Shown here piece after piece: positions 1-9,218 of a DNA stretch of 64,000 nucleotides (its first letter is position 1; every line of letters begins with the position of its first letter). The notes under the pieces were generated by a model. That model made no database searches. It was not told where the DNA came from and was given only the letters and a program-made list of their open reading frames with translations. Source of the stretch: Streptomyces sp. NBC_00425. GTDB taxonomy: Bacteria > Actinomycetota > Actinomycetes > Streptomycetales > Streptomycetaceae. A program made the position numbers and the translations under genes. The stretch is taken from contig NZ_CP107928.1 in NCBI RefSeq assembly GCF_036030735.1, positions 7,316,001-7,380,000 on the forward strand, written 5' to 3'.

Positions 1-285
1 GTCGTCGCCTCCAACAAGGCCGTCGCCAAGCAGATCGTCCTCTACAGCTGGGTGATGGTCGGCGTCTCGCTGCTGCTGCAGCCGCTGGGCTACACCGGCT
101 GGTTCTACACCGCGGTCGCGCTGCTGGCTGGCGGCTGGTGGCTGTGGGAGGCGCACGGACTGCAGAACCGGGCGAAGGCTGAGGCCACGGGCGGCAAGCT
201 GAAGGAGATGCGGCTGTTCCACTGGTCCATCACCTATGTGTCGCTGCTCTTCGTGGCGGTCGCGGTGGACCCCTTCCTGCGGTAG
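1..285 (+). CDS. ctaB: Protohaem IX farnesyltransferase (haem O synthase), 3' end only
   Basis: Only the last 94 residues are present; the frame is open from base 1, so the gene starts upstream of the window. The visible part has the UbiA-family C-terminal pattern: a helix containing [14 protein letters not shown], hydrophobic spans rich in Leu/Trp, then [13 protein letters not shown] close to the C terminus. The enzyme is a membrane prenyltransferase that adds a farnesyl group to haem B to make haem O for terminal oxidases. CtaA, which acts on its product, lies 1.7 kb downstream on the other strand, which supports the call. The family assignment is from recognition of the sequence; the catalytic Asp-rich motifs are outside the window. 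Confidence 0.9.
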   Translation, partial: VVASNKAVAKQIVLYSWVMVGVSLLLQPLGYTGWFYTAVALLAGGWWLWEAHGLQNRAKAEATGGKLKEMRLFHWSITYVSLLFVAVAVDPFLR

Positions 286-317
286 CCGCTGCGCGGCGCC
301 CCCTTTCTCCACGGCTC

Positions 318-357
318 ACGGCCGGGGTGCGTGGTCAAGGCCACGCACCCCGGCCGT
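318..357 (+). terminator. Hairpin terminator after ctaB
   Basis: A perfect 17-bp stem: ACGGCCGGGGTGCGTGG at 318-334 pairs with its complement at 341-357 around a 6-base loop. It lies 33 bases after the ctaB stop. There is no T-tract, as is common for Streptomyces terminators. Confidence 0.75.
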
Positions 358-392
358 CGCCGTTCGATCTACCCGTCGGTAGCATCCTGGCC

Positions 393-749
393 ATGGCAGA
401 CACCAAGCAGGTTGACGAGACCGCCGACGCCAAGCAGGCCGCGAAGTCCGAGCGCACGGCGGCACGGCTCGCCCGGCGGATCAGCGCCTTCGCCAAGGAG
501 CACGGCGGAGCCGAGGGCCAGGTCGCGCACCTCGGCGAGCGCGGCGCCCGTATCGTCCTGGTCGGCGAGGACGGCGGCTGGGGCGACCTGGTGGCCCCCT
601 CGGTCGCCGTCGCCGGGCAGGCCGTCGAGAAGGCCGGCATCACCGTCCACGAGGCCTTCGACGGGGAGTTCGCGGCGAAGGTGCGCACCGGCCCCTACGA
701 GTGGACGCGGATGGCGGGCATCCAGGTCGGCGGTCCGAAGAACGGCTGA
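393..749 (+). CDS. Conserved hypothetical protein, 118 aa
   Basis: A small soluble protein beginning MADTKQVDETADAKQ. The N-terminal third is charged and rich in Ala, Lys and Arg (probably helical); the rest has a mixed pattern ending in PYEWTRMAGIQVGG. The start at 393 was preferred to an upstream in-frame GTG because codon usage becomes typical of the genome only from there, and the upstream frame would run into the ctaB terminator. No catalytic motif or membrane segment is visible. I do not recognise a function; the protein resembles short conserved streptomycete proteins found near ctaB. It sits alone between the ctaB terminator and the amidohydrolase-like gene. Confidence 0.7.
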   Translation: MADTKQVDETADAKQAAKSERTAARLARRISAFAKEHGGAEGQVAHLGERGARIVLVGEDGGWGDLVAPSVAVAGQAVEKAGITVHEAFDGEFAAKVRTGPYEWTRMAGIQVGGPKNG

Positions 750-840
750 GCGGCGAACAGTCGGCCGCCAGCAACACCTGACGCCCCGGTCACCCGTTAG
801 GACCCGTAGAAGCGACGTGGTCCATCTCCCGGGAGTCCGG

Positions 841-1947
841 ATGATCGAAACGCCGTCCTTGGTGGACCAGTACTGCCACGGCGTCCTGCGAACGGAGCTG
901 GGTCTCGGCACCTTCGAGGCCCAGCTGGCTCTGTCCTCGGGCCCGCCGGCCCCCGGCACGACACTGTTCGACACTCAGACGGGGTTCGCGGTGCGCCGCT
1001 GGTGCCCCCCGCTGCTCGGCCTGGAACCGCACGCGCCGCCCGCGCGCTACCTCGCCCGGCGTCGTGAACTCGGCGCACTGGAGGCGGGCCGCCGGCTGCT
1101 GCGCGGCAGCGGCATCACGACGTACCTGGTCGACACGGGCCTGCCGGGCGATCTCACCGGACCGGGCGAGCTGGCCTCCACGGGCGCCGCCGAGGCCCGC
1201 GAGATCGTGCGTCTGGAACTTCTCGCCGAGCAGGTCGCCGACACCTCCGGCACCGTCGAGTCCTTCCTGGCGAATCTCGCCGAGGCGGTCCACGGTGCCG
1301 CCGCGAACGCCGTGGCGTTCACCTCCGTCGCGGGCCTGCGGCACGGCCTCGCGCTCGCGCCCGAGCCGCCGGGACCGGGGGAGGTGCGCGGCGCGGCGGG
1401 CCGCTGGCTGGCCGCGCGCAGGGTCGGCGGCGAGCTGAGCGACCCGGTGCTGCTGCGGCATCTGCTGTGGAGTGCCGTCGCCTCCGAACTCCCCCTGCAA
1501 CTGCACGCGGGCCTCGGGGCGCCGGGCGCGCGGATCGACCGCACCGACCCCGTCCTGCTCACCGACTTCGTCCGCGCCACCGCCGGCCTCGGCACCGATC
1601 TGGTCCTGCTCCACGGCTACCCCTACCACCGGCACGCCGCCCACCTCGCGGGGGTCTTCCCGCACGTGTACGCCGACTCCGGGGCCGCCCTCGTCAGGAC
1701 CGGCGCCCGCGCGGCGACCGTCCTCGCGGAGATCCTGGAGCTGGCGCCCTTCGGGAAGATCCTCTTCTCCACCGGCGCACACGGGCTGCCCGAACTGCAC
1801 GTGGTCGGGGCCCGGCTGTTCCGCGAGGCGCTGGCGCGGGTGCTGGGCGGCTGGGTCGCGGAGGGCGCCTGGTCGCCCGGGGACGCGCAGCGGGTGGCCG
1901 CACTGATCGCGGCCGGCAACGCCCGCAGGGTGTACCGACTGGGCTGA
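841..1947 (+). CDS. Amidohydrolase family protein (FluG-like TIM barrel)
   Basis: A 368-residue protein whose motifs fit the amidohydrolase-2 family: an early His-containing segment (DQYCHGVLRTEL), an internal LPLQLHAGLG strand, then VLLHGYPYHRHAAHLAG and a VYADSG strand, and a late KILFSTGAHGLPELHVVG segment. These correspond to metal or substrate-binding strands of the barrel in FluG N-terminal-like hydrolases. The usual HxH of strand 1 is not clear (only CHG is seen), so metal content and activity are uncertain. No signal peptide is present, so it is cytosolic. Start ATG at 841 fits the homologous N terminus; an open frame further upstream has atypical codon use. Substrate unknown. Confidence 0.8.
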   Translation: MIETPSLVDQYCHGVLRTELGLGTFEAQLALSSGPPAPGTTLFDTQTGFAVRRWCPPLLGLEPHAPPARYLARRRELGALEAGRRLLRGSGITTYLVDTGLPGDLTGPGELASTGAAEAREIVRLELLAEQVADTSGTVESFLANLAEAVHGAAANAVAFTSVAGLRHGLALAPEPPGPGEVRGAAGRWLAARRVGGELSDPVLLRHLLWSAVASELPLQLHAGLGAPGARIDRTDPVLLTDFVRATAGLGTDLVLLHGYPYHRHAAHLAGVFPHVYADSGAALVRTGARAATVLAEILELAPFGKILFSTGAHGLPELHVVGARLFREALARVLGGWVAEGAWSPGDAQRVAALIAAGNARRVYRLG

Positions 1948-1971
1948 GGCGCCCGGACGGACGGCGGGCGG

Positions 1972-2997
1972 TCAGGCGCGCGTGCTGCCGGCCGTCGCCT
2001 CCGTCGCCTCCGGTGCCGGGTGCGGCAGGCCGGTGGTCGCCGTCCCGGCGCGTTCGCGCAGCGCCAGCGGCACCCGCAGGACGGCGATCCACACCAGGCA
2101 CGAGCCGAGCATGTGCAGTCCGACCAGGATCTCGGGGAGGTCGGTGAAGTACTGAACGTAGCCGATGACGCCCTGGGAGAGCAGCACCAGGAACAGGTCC
2201 CGGGTACGGTCCAGCGGGCTCTTCGGGGCGTCCACCGCCTTGAGGATGAACCACAGGGCGAACGTCAGCGTCACCACGATCCAGGCGAGCACGGCGTGCA
2301 GCTTGGCCACCGTCTCCCAGTCCAGCGGCATCCGCGCGACCTCGCTGGAGTCGCCGGCGTGCGGTCCCGCGCCGGTGACCACCGTGCCCACGGCGATCAG
2401 CAGGATCGAGGCGAGGACCAGGAACCACACCAGCTGCTGTACGGGCCTGCCGACCAGCGGGCGGGGCTCCCCGTCGCCCTCCTTGGCGCGCTGCCACATC
2501 ACCGCGGCGACCGCGATCAGCGCCGAGGCGGCCAGGAAGTGCGCCGCGACCGTGTACGGGTTGAGTCCGACGAGCACGACGATCCCGCCGAGCACGGCGT
2601 TGCTCATCACCAGCCAGAACTGCGCCCAGCCCAGCCGGGTCAGGCTGCGGCGGTACGGCTTCTCCGAGCGCGCGGCGATGATCGCCCAGCCGACGGCCGC
2701 GCACAGCACGTACGTCAGCATGCGGTTGCCGAACTCGATGGCGCCGTGGAAGCCCATCGCGCTCGTCGTGGTGAGCGAGTCGTCGGTGCACTTGGGCCAG
2801 GTCGGGCAGCCGAGGCCGGAGCCCGTGAGCCGGACGGCGCCGCCGGTGACCACGATCACCACCGACATCACGAGCGCGAAGAGAGCCGCCCGCCGAACCG
2901 TCCGGGGAGCGGGGGTCCAGCGTGCGGCGATGAAGGCGAGGGGGTTGCGCACGGCGGCTACGGCGTCGGCACGGGTCACGTTCAGCACGCGTCCCAT
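1972..2997 (-). CDS. ctaA: Haem A synthase (COX15/CtaA family)
   Basis: A 341-residue polytopic membrane protein with about eight hydrophobic helices. It converts haem O to haem A for cytochrome aa3 oxidase. Diagnostic features are the first extracellular loop GGAVRLTGSGLGCPTWPKC with the Cys pair typical of this family, the segment HGAIEFGNRMLTYVL with the conserved Glu-x-x-Asn-Arg, and further conserved His residues in HFLAASALIAV and in LHAVLAWIVV. The start chosen is ATG at 2997 (MGRVLNVTRADAV); an in-frame GTG at 3027 behind GGGGAC is possible and would add ten residues. It is followed on the same strand by no close gene and is near ctaB, its pathway partner. Confidence 0.95.
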   Translation of the reverse strand: MGRVLNVTRADAVAAVRNPLAFIAARWTPAPRTVRRAALFALVMSVVIVVTGGAVRLTGSGLGCPTWPKCTDDSLTTTSAMGFHGAIEFGNRMLTYVLCAAVGWAIIAARSEKPYRRSLTRLGWAQFWLVMSNAVLGGIVVLVGLNPYTVAAHFLAASALIAVAAVMWQRAKEGDGEPRPLVGRPVQQLVWFLVLASILLIAVGTVVTGAGPHAGDSSEVARMPLDWETVAKLHAVLAWIVVTLTFALWFILKAVDAPKSPLDRTRDLFLVLLSQGVIGYVQYFTDLPEILVGLHMLGSCLVWIAVLRVPLALRERAGTATTGLPHPAPEATEATAGSTRA

Positions 2998-3052
2998 CGT
3001 AAGCGGGCCGCTTGTGCACGGTTTCACGAGGGTCCCCGGCGGTCGGGCGTCG

Positions 3053-3823
3053 CTATTCCCAGCGGAAGAACCGGCCGGCCGCGGCGAGCCCCACGACGGC
3101 CCAGACCGCCAGGATCCCGAGGTCGCCCCAGGGCGTTCCCGCGCCGTGCTGGAGCACGTCGCGCAGGCCGTCCGAGAGCGCGGTGACGGGCAGCAGCCCG
3201 AGCACGTCCTGCGCGCCGGGCGGGAACTTGTCCAGGGGCACGATCACCCCGCCGCCCACCAGCAGCAGCAGGAACACGAGGTTCGCCGCGGCCAGCGTCG
3301 CCTCCGCCTTCAGGGTGCCCGCCATCAGCAGGCCGAGGCCGGAGAAGGCGGCCGTCCCGGCGACCAGGAGCAGCACGACGGCCGCCGGGTCGCCGTGCGG
3401 ACTCCAGCCCAGCGCGAAGGCGATCCCCGTCAGCAGGATCACCTGGAGGACCTCGGTGACCAGCACCGACAGGGTCTTCGCCGTCATCAGGCCCCAGCGG
3501 GGCAGCGGGGAGGAGGCGAGCCGCTTCAGCACCCCGTAGCGGCGCTCGAACCCGGTGGCGATGGCCTGGCCGGTGAAGGCCGTCGACATCACGGCGAGCG
3601 CCAGGATGCCGGGGGCGAGGAAGTCCACCGCCTCGCCCGCGCCGGTGTCGACGACGTCCACCGTGCTGAACAGCACCAGCAGGAGCGTCGGGATCACCAC
3701 GGTGAGCAGCAGCTGCTCGCCGTTGCGCAGCAGCATCCTCGTCTCCAGCGCGGCCTGGGCCGCGATCATGCGGGGGAGCGGGGCCGCGCCGGGCCGGGGG
3801 GTGTAGGTGCCGGTGGCGGTCAC
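3053..3823 (-). CDS. ABC-2 type transporter permease
   Basis: A 256-residue membrane protein with about six hydrophobic segments and the ABC-2 pattern (ETRMLLRNGEQLLLTVVIP near the N terminus, ATGFERRYGVLKRLASSPL in the first cytosolic loop, LPVTALSDGLRDVL near the end). It is the membrane half of a daunorubicin-type exporter. The GTG start at 3823 overlaps the TGA of the upstream ATPase gene by four bases (GTGA), so the two are translationally coupled and form one transporter. The substrate cannot be read from the sequence. A longer open frame extends upstream, but it is the antisense-free shadow of the ATPase gene in another frame. Confidence 0.92.
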   Translation of the reverse strand: MTATGTYTPRPGAAPLPRMIAAQAALETRMLLRNGEQLLLTVVIPTLLLVLFSTVDVVDTGAGEAVDFLAPGILALAVMSTAFTGQAIATGFERRYGVLKRLASSPLPRWGLMTAKTLSVLVTEVLQVILLTGIAFALGWSPHGDPAAVVLLLVAGTAAFSGLGLLMAGTLKAEATLAAANLVFLLLLVGGGVIVPLDKFPPGAQDVLGLLPVTALSDGLRDVLQHGAGTPWGDLGILAVWAVVGLAAAGRFFRWE

Positions 3824-4743
3824 GAGCGCAGCTCCTTGCCGGTCAGTTCGAGGAAGACGTCCTCCAGGGTGTGGCGTTCCACCGAGATCCGGTCCGGCAT
3901 CACCCCGTGCTGCGCGCACCACGAGGTGACCGTCGCGAGCAGCTGGGGGTCGACCTTGCCCACGATCCGGTAGGAGCCCGGGGTCAGCTCGGCGGCGGAG
4001 CTGTCGGCCGGCAGGGCCTTCAGCAGCGAGCCGACGTCGAGCCCGGGGCGGCCGGTGAAGCGCAGGGTGTTCTCGGCGCCGCCGCGGCACAGCTCCTCGG
4101 GGGAGCCCTGCGCGATCACGGTGCCGGCGTCGATGATCGCCACGTCGTCGGCGAGCTGCTCGGCCTCGTCCATGTGGTGGGTGGTCAGGATGACCGAGAC
4201 GCCGTCCGCGCGCAGGTCGCGCACCAGATCCCAGGTGGCGCGGCGGGCCTGCGGGTCGAGGCCGGCCGTCGGCTCGTCCAGGAAGACCAGTTCCGGGCGG
4301 CCGACGACGGCCATCGCGAGCGCGAGGCGCTGCTGCTGGCCGCCGGAGAGCCGGCGGTAGCTCGTACGGCCGCACGAGCCGAGACCGAGGCGCTCGACGA
4401 GGGAGTCGACGTCCAGCGGATGCGCGTGCAGCTTCGCGATGTGCCGGAGCATCTCGTCGGCCCGCGCACCCGAGTACACGCCCCCCGACTGCAGCATCAC
4501 GCCGATCCGGGGACGCAGTTCGGCGGCCTGCGCCACCGGGTCGAGGCCGAGCACGCGCACCGTGCCGGAGTCCGGTCTGCGGTACCCCTCGCAGGTCTCG
4601 ACCGTGGTCGTCTTGCCGGCGCCGTTGGGTCCGAGGACGGCGGTGACGCCCGCCCGGGCCGTCAGATCGAGGCCGTTCACCGCGGTCTTCGCCCCGTACC
4701 GCTTCACCAGGGCCTGGACCCGGACGACAGGCTCACTTCGCAT
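3820..4743 (-). CDS. ABC transporter ATP-binding protein (DrrA type)
   Basis: A 307-residue ATPase. Walker A is GPNGAGKTT, the signature is LSGGQQQRLALAMA, and Walker B is LVFLDEPTAGLD; an H-loop follows in VILTTHHMDEAEQLADDV. The C-terminal extension ending in TLEDVFLELTGKEL is the form seen in drug and lipid exporters of the DrrA/NodI group. It is the first gene of a two-gene operon with the permease at 3053-3823. Start ATG at 4743 has only a weak ribosome site. Function as an exporter is a family-level inference; the transported compound is unknown. Confidence 0.94.
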   Translation of the reverse strand: MRSEPVVRVQALVKRYGAKTAVNGLDLTARAGVTAVLGPNGAGKTTTVETCEGYRRPDSGTVRVLGLDPVAQAAELRPRIGVMLQSGGVYSGARADEMLRHIAKLHAHPLDVDSLVERLGLGSCGRTSYRRLSGGQQQRLALAMAVVGRPELVFLDEPTAGLDPQARRATWDLVRDLRADGVSVILTTHHMDEAEQLADDVAIIDAGTVIAQGSPEELCRGGAENTLRFTGRPGLDVGSLLKALPADSSAAELTPGSYRIVGKVDPQLLATVTSWCAQHGVMPDRISVERHTLEDVFLELTGKELRS

Positions 4744-4831
4744 GGCTCAAGAGTCTAGGTTCGCGGTCGGAAAGCCGGACCGCCGGGTACGGGAACCGGC
4801 CGCCACCGGCGGGATCGGCCCGCCGGGGTTC

Positions 4832-5629
4832 TCAGCACTCGTCCTCGCGGGAACGGTGCAGGGGCAGCCACCGCTGCGCGTAGGCCACCGCGTCCGCGAC
4901 CGGGAACAGCCGGGCCTCGGCCGCGCCGACCCTGCCCCGCACGATGGGCCGGTCCCGTTCGAAGTCATGACCGAGCTCGTCGAATCGGGCGGCGCTGATC
5001 GACACCTCGGTGACCTCCTCCCAGCCGTCCGGACCGGGCCGTCCCACCCGCACCAGCGGGGCGGGGACGCGGTATTCGGCGAGGTGGAAGCTGGTGCACG
5101 CTCCGTAGCCCGCGCCGAGCAGGAGCACCCGCGCGCCCTCCTGCTCCAGGCGGGCCAGCGGGCTGTTCTCGCCCAGCCGGCAGTCGGGCGCGTGCCCGTC
5201 GACGATCTCGGCGGCCCGTGCCCCGAGCGCCGCGAAAGAGGCGTGCGGATGCGCGCTGCGCCGGGCGCCCGGCCAGGTGCGGACCGTCTCCGGGACGACG
5301 CCGACGCCACGGGTGGGGGTGATGAGGGGGTCGTACGCGGGCATGGCCGCCCGGATCGTCTCCCACCACGGCTCCGGCACCGGCGGATCGCTCCAGGCCG
5401 CCGGATCGGACAGGTGCCCGCTCTGGGCCGGGACCACGAGCGTGCCGTCGGGGCCGAGCGCGTCCAGCAGCCCGTGCACCACCGCGACGGCGCCCCCGCA
5501 CACCCAGCCGAGGGAGCTGAGGGAGGAGTGGACCAGGAGGATTTCCCCGGATGCGACACCGAGCGCCCGGAGGTCCGCCGCGAGGGTGCTCCGGGTGACG
5601 AGTGGGCCGGTGGGAGGAGGTGTGGGCAT
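4832..5629 (-). CDS. Aminoglycoside N(3)-acetyltransferase family protein
   Basis: A 265-residue cytosolic protein of the AAC(3) family, which moves acetyl from acetyl-CoA to an amine. Family hallmarks are [17 protein letters not shown] near the N terminus, [31 protein letters not shown] followed by [10 protein letters not shown], and [18 protein letters not shown]. The start at 5629 has AGGAG ten bases upstream. Members of this family in soil actinomycetes include true aminoglycoside-modifying enzymes and proteins of unknown substrate. Here there are no aminoglycoside biosynthesis genes nearby, so a resistance role is not shown. It is transcribed away from the suf operon across a 183-base control region. 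Confidence 0.9.
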   Translation of the reverse strand: MPTPPPTGPLVTRSTLAADLRALGVASGEILLVHSSLSSLGWVCGGAVAVVHGLLDALGPDGTLVVPAQSGHLSDPAAWSDPPVPEPWWETIRAAMPAYDPLITPTRGVGVVPETVRTWPGARRSAHPHASFAALGARAAEIVDGHAPDCRLGENSPLARLEQEGARVLLLGAGYGACTSFHLAEYRVPAPLVRVGRPGPDGWEEVTEVSISAARFDELGHDFERDRPIVRGRVGAAEARLFPVADAVAYAQRWLPLHRSREDEC

Positions 5630-5726
5630 GGTCGGGCAGTCTCCTGGAAGACGGTCGCGGCCGCCAGCCGTCGATGCGCCGGGCCGGGCGGCGCCGATCG
5701 ATCAAAGATCGTTTCTCCAGGTCAGA

Positions 5727-5740
5727 TTAGGTATGCCTAA
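5727..5740. promoter_or_regulatory. Iron-box-like inverted repeat between AAC(3) and sufR
   Basis: TTAGGTATGCCTAA: five-base arms TTAGG/CCTAA around TATG. It matches the left half and centre of the 19-bp DtxR/IdeR (DmdR) iron-box pattern, but its right half diverges. It lies 73 bases upstream of the sufR start. Binding by an iron repressor is an inference. Confidence 0.45.
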
Positions 5741-5766
5741 GTGATGCAGGGCACCGCCAGGTGGAT

Positions 5767-5806
5767 CAAGCACGGCTTGCCTGCCCCTGAGGAATTACGC
5801 AACAAT
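5767..5806 (+). promoter_or_regulatory. Probable sufR promoter with overlapping inverted repeat
   Basis: TTGCCT at 5777-5782 and AACAAT at 5801-5806 (18-base spacing) place the start point at or next to the GTG at 5813, so sufR mRNA may be leaderless. The inverted repeat CAAGC-ACG-GCTTG at 5767-5779 overlaps the -35 and is a candidate operator for SufR itself. All of this is inferred from sequence. Confidence 0.4.
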
Positions 5807-5812
5807 GGCGTT

Positions 5813-6556
5813 GTGAAAAACGTCGGCGAGGCTCGGGAGACCCCCACGGGGACCCCGCAGGAGGAGATCGCGACCGGTGAGCGCTCGACGCGCAACCGGG
5901 TCGCGCGGTCCATCCTGGACCACGGGCCCTCGACCGTCGCCGAGCTGGCCGGCCGGCTGGGCCTCACCCAGGCCGCCGTGCGCAGGCACCTCGACGCGCT
6001 GGTCGCCGACGACGTCGTGCAGCCCCGTGAGCAGCGCGTGTACGGCGCGCGCACCCGCGGCCGTCCGGCCAAGGTCTTCGCCCTCACCGACTGCGGCCGG
6101 GACGCCTTCGACCAGTCCTACGACAAGCTCGCCGCGGACGCCCTGCGCTGGATCCAGGACCGCTTCGGCGGGGACGAGGCCGTGGTCGCCTTCGCGCGCG
6201 CGAGGATCGCCGAGCAGGCCGCCAGATACCGCGAGGCGATCGAGGCGGCCGCCCCGGAAGAGCGCACCGAAGCCCTGGCCAAGGCCCTGAGCGCGGACGG
6301 GTACGCTGCTACGGCGCGCAGCGCACCGGTCGGCGAGCAGCTGTGCCAGCACCACTGCCCCGTCGCCCATGTCGCGGAGAAGTTCCCGCAGCTCTGCGAT
6401 GCGGAGACCGAGATCTTCTCCCAGCTGCTCGGGACGCACGTCCAGCGGCTGGCGACCATCGCGCACGGCGACGGCGTCTGCACGACGTTCATCCCCAGAG
6501 TTTCCACAGCCACCCAGAACGCATCCGCTAGCACGGCCGGGAGGAACCCCGCATGA
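5813..6556 (+). CDS. sufR: SufR-type Fe-S-sensing transcriptional repressor
   Basis: A 247-residue winged-helix regulator. The N-terminal domain has the DeoR/ArsR-like helix-turn-helix [20 protein letters not shown], and a wing [15 protein letters not shown]. The C-terminal part holds the cysteines expected to bind an Fe-S cluster: CQHHC followed by LC thirteen residues on and VC near HGDGVC. The family represses suf genes when clusters are sufficient. The GTG at 5813 ([11 protein letters not shown]) was chosen over an in-frame ATG at 5741 because a promoter-like pair sits immediately before it and the upstream extension is not conserved-looking. The stop overlaps the sufB ATG (ATGA), so it heads the operon. 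Confidence 0.93.
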   Translation: MKNVGEARETPTGTPQEEIATGERSTRNRVARSILDHGPSTVAELAGRLGLTQAAVRRHLDALVADDVVQPREQRVYGARTRGRPAKVFALTDCGRDAFDQSYDKLAADALRWIQDRFGGDEAVVAFARARIAEQAARYREAIEAAAPEERTEALAKALSADGYAATARSAPVGEQLCQHHCPVAHVAEKFPQLCDAETEIFSQLLGTHVQRLATIAHGDGVCTTFIPRVSTATQNASASTAGRNPA

Positions 6557-7974
6557 CTCTCCCCACGGAGACTGCCCACCCCGAACTCGAGGGTCTGGGC
6601 AAGTACGAATACGGCTGGGCCGACTCCGACACGGCCGGCGCCTCTGCTAAGCGCGGCATCAACGAGGACGTCGTCCGGGACATCTCCGCGAAGAAGTCCG
6701 AGCCCGAGTGGATGACGAAGCTCCGCCTCAAGGGCCTCAGGCTCTTCGAGAAGAAGCCCATGCCGAACTGGGGCTCGGACCTGTCGGGCATCGACTTCGA
6801 CAACATCAAGTACTTCGTGCGCTCCACCGAGAAGCAGGCGGAGTCCTGGGAGGACCTGCCCGAGGACATCAAGAACACGTACGACAAGCTCGGCATCCCC
6901 GAGGCGGAGAAGCAGCGCCTCGTGGCCGGTGTCGCGGCCCAGTACGAGTCCGAGGTGGTCTACCACCAGATCCGTGAGGACCTGGAGGAGCAGGGCGTCA
7001 TCTTCCTCGACACCGACACCGCGCTCAAGGAGCACCCGGAGCTCTTCAAGGAGTACTTCGGCACGGTCATCCCGGTCGGCGACAACAAGTTCGCGTCGCT
7101 GAACACCGCGGTGTGGTCCGGCGGCTCCTTCATCTACGTGCCGAAGGGCGTGCACGTCGAGATCCCGCTCCAGGCCTACTTCCGCATCAACACGGAGAAC
7201 ATGGGCCAGTTCGAGCGGACCCTGATCATCGTCGACGAGGGCGCCTACGTGCACTACGTCGAGGGGTGCACGGCCCCGATCTACAAGTCGGACTCGCTGC
7301 ACAGCGCCGTGGTCGAGATCATCGTCAAGAAGAACGCCCGCTGCCGTTACACGACCATCCAGAACTGGTCGAACAACGTCTACAACCTGGTCACCAAGCG
7401 CGCCGTGGCGTACGAGGGCGCGACCATGGAGTGGATCGACGGCAACATCGGCTCCAAGGTGACGATGAAGTACCCGGCCGTCTACCTGATGGGCGAGCAC
7501 GCCAAGGGCGAGACCCTCTCCATCGCCTTCGCGGGCGAGGGCCAGCACCAGGACGCCGGCTCCAAGATGGTCCACATGGCGCCGAACACCTCGTCGAACA
7601 TCGTGTCGAAGTCCGTGGCGCGTGGCGGCGGCCGTACGTCCTACCGCGGTCTCGTCGAGATCGGCGAGGGCGCCCACGGCTCCAAGTCGAACGTGCTGTG
7701 CGACGCGCTGCTCGTCGACACCATCTCCCGCTCCGACACGTACCCCTACGTGGACGTCCGTGAGGACGACGTGTCCATGGGCCACGAGGCCACCGTCTCC
7801 AAGGTCAGCGACGACCAGCTCTTCTATCTGATGAGCCGTGGCATGACCGAGTTCGAGGCGATGGCGATGATCGTGCGCGGCTTCGTCGAGCCCATCGCGA
7901 AGGAGCTGCCCATGGAGTACGCCCTCGAGCTCAACCGGCTGATCGAGCTGCAGATGGAAGGCGCGGTCGGTTAA
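6553..7974 (+). CDS. sufB: Fe-S cluster assembly scaffold SufB
   Basis: A 473-residue scaffold subunit of the SufBC2D complex, on which new Fe-S clusters form in the cytosol. Recognisable segments are [36 protein letters not shown], the core [23 protein letters not shown], and the C-terminal [17 protein letters not shown] plus [14 protein letters not shown]. Length is normal for the family. It overlaps sufR by four bases and is followed 62 bases later by sufD. Loss of free promoter space between sufR and sufB indicates one transcript under SufR control. Confidence 0.98.
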   Translation: MTLPTETAHPELEGLGKYEYGWADSDTAGASAKRGINEDVVRDISAKKSEPEWMTKLRLKGLRLFEKKPMPNWGSDLSGIDFDNIKYFVRSTEKQAESWEDLPEDIKNTYDKLGIPEAEKQRLVAGVAAQYESEVVYHQIREDLEEQGVIFLDTDTALKEHPELFKEYFGTVIPVGDNKFASLNTAVWSGGSFIYVPKGVHVEIPLQAYFRINTENMGQFERTLIIVDEGAYVHYVEGCTAPIYKSDSLHSAVVEIIVKKNARCRYTTIQNWSNNVYNLVTKRAVAYEGATMEWIDGNIGSKVTMKYPAVYLMGEHAKGETLSIAFAGEGQHQDAGSKMVHMAPNTSSNIVSKSVARGGGRTSYRGLVEIGEGAHGSKSNVLCDALLVDTISRSDTYPYVDVREDDVSMGHEATVSKVSDDQLFYLMSRGMTEFEAMAMIVRGFVEPIAKELPMEYALELNRLIELQMEGAVG

Positions 7975-8036
7975 GAACCGCCGCCCGGGCAAGCAGCTAG
8001 CGAAATCTGACGTAGGAAGAGAGCAGACCGACAGCC

Positions 8037-9218
8037 ATGGCTGAGGCTCAGAACATCCCGGTGGGGTCCACCACCGCCGGACAGATCGCGGTGGCCGCCG
8101 AGTCGACCGTCGCCACGCGCATGAGCGCGCCCGCGTCCTTCGACGTCGCGGACTTCCCGGTCCCGCACGGTCGCGAGGAGGAGTGGCGGTTCACGCCGCT
8201 GGAGCGGCTGCGCGGCCTGCACGACGGCACCGCCGTCGCGACGGGCGGTGGCGTGAAGGTCGCCGTCGAGGCCCCTGAAGGCGTCACCGTCGAACTCGTG
8301 GACCGCGACGACCCGCGCCTCGGGAAGGCGGGCACCCCGGTGGACCGGGTCGCCGCCCAGGCGTACTCCGCGTTCGAGAAGGCCGGCGTGGTCACCGTCC
8401 CCAAGGAGACGGTCCTCACCGAGCCGATCCGCATCGCGGTGCACGGCGAGGGCGGGGTGTCCTACGGCCACCAGGTCATCGAGCTGGGCGCGTTCGCCGA
8501 GGCCGTCGTCGTCATCGACCACACCGGCGACGCCGTGATCGCCGCCAACGTCGACTACGTCCTCGGGGACGGCGCGAAGCTGACCGTCGTCTCCGTCCAG
8601 GACTGGGACGACAAGGCCGTGCACGTGGCCCAGCACAACGCCCTCGTCGGCCGTGACGCGAGCTTCAAGTCCGTCGTGGTGACCTTCGGCGGCGACCTCG
8701 TCCGCCTCCACCCGCGCGTGACGTACGCCGGCCCGGGCGCCGAGGCCGAGCTGTTCGGTCTGTACTTCACGGACGCCGGCCAGCACCACGAGCACCGTCT
8801 GCTGGTCGACCACAACGTGCCGCACTGCAAGTCCAACGTCGTCTACAAGGGCGCCCTCCAGGGCGAGGCCGCGCACGCCGTGTGGATCGGCGACGTGCTC
8901 ATCGAGGCCAAGGCCGAGGGCACCGACACCTACGAGATGAACCGCAACCTGGTTCTCACGGACGGCGCGCGCGTCGACTCGGTGCCGAACCTGGAGATCG
9001 AGACCGGCGAGATCGTCGGCGCCGGCCACGCCTCGGCCACCGGCCGCTTCGACGACGAGCAGCTCTTCTACCTGATGGCCCGCGGCATCCCGGCCGACGA
9101 GGCCCGTCGCCTGGTGGTCCGCGGCTTCTTCGCCGAGCTGGTCCAGCAGATCGGCGTGGCCGACATCGAGGAACGGCTGCTCGGAAAGATCGAGACCGAG
9201 CTGGAGGCCACGGTCTGA
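8037..9218 (+). CDS. sufD: Fe-S cluster assembly protein SufD
   Basis: A 393-residue paralogue of SufB that completes the SufBC2D scaffold. It shares the C-terminal beta-helix pattern: LFGLYFTDAGQHHEH, DHNVPHCKSNVVYKG, and GHASATGRFDDEQLFYLMARGIPADEARRL. The segment HCKSN has the conserved His and Cys typical of SufD at the interface with SufB. The ribosome site is weak: AGGAAGAG is about 24 bases upstream, so a later start is possible but would remove a typical N terminus. The stop codon shares one base with the ATG of the Rieske gene (TGATG). Confidence 0.97.
   Translation: MAEAQNIPVGSTTAGQIAVAAESTVATRMSAPASFDVADFPVPHGREEEWRFTPLERLRGLHDGTAVATGGGVKVAVEAPEGVTVELVDRDDPRLGKAGTPVDRVAAQAYSAFEKAGVVTVPKETVLTEPIRIAVHGEGGVSYGHQVIELGAFAEAVVVIDHTGDAVIAANVDYVLGDGAKLTVVSVQDWDDKAVHVAQHNALVGRDASFKSVVVTFGGDLVRLHPRVTYAGPGAEAELFGLYFTDAGQHHEHRLLVDHNVPHCKSNVVYKGALQGEAAHAVWIGDVLIEAKAEGTDTYEMNRNLVLTDGARVDSVPNLEIETGEIVGAGHASATGRFDDEQLFYLMARGIPADEARRLVVRGFFAELVQQIGVADIEERLLGKIETELEATV

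Noticed and set aside
4832..5629. An antibiotic-resistance gene or cluster, because of the AAC(3)-family match and the ABC exporter next to it
   Set aside because: No aminoglycoside biosynthesis or mobile genes nearby; both are ordinary core-type streptomycete genes whose substrates are unknown.
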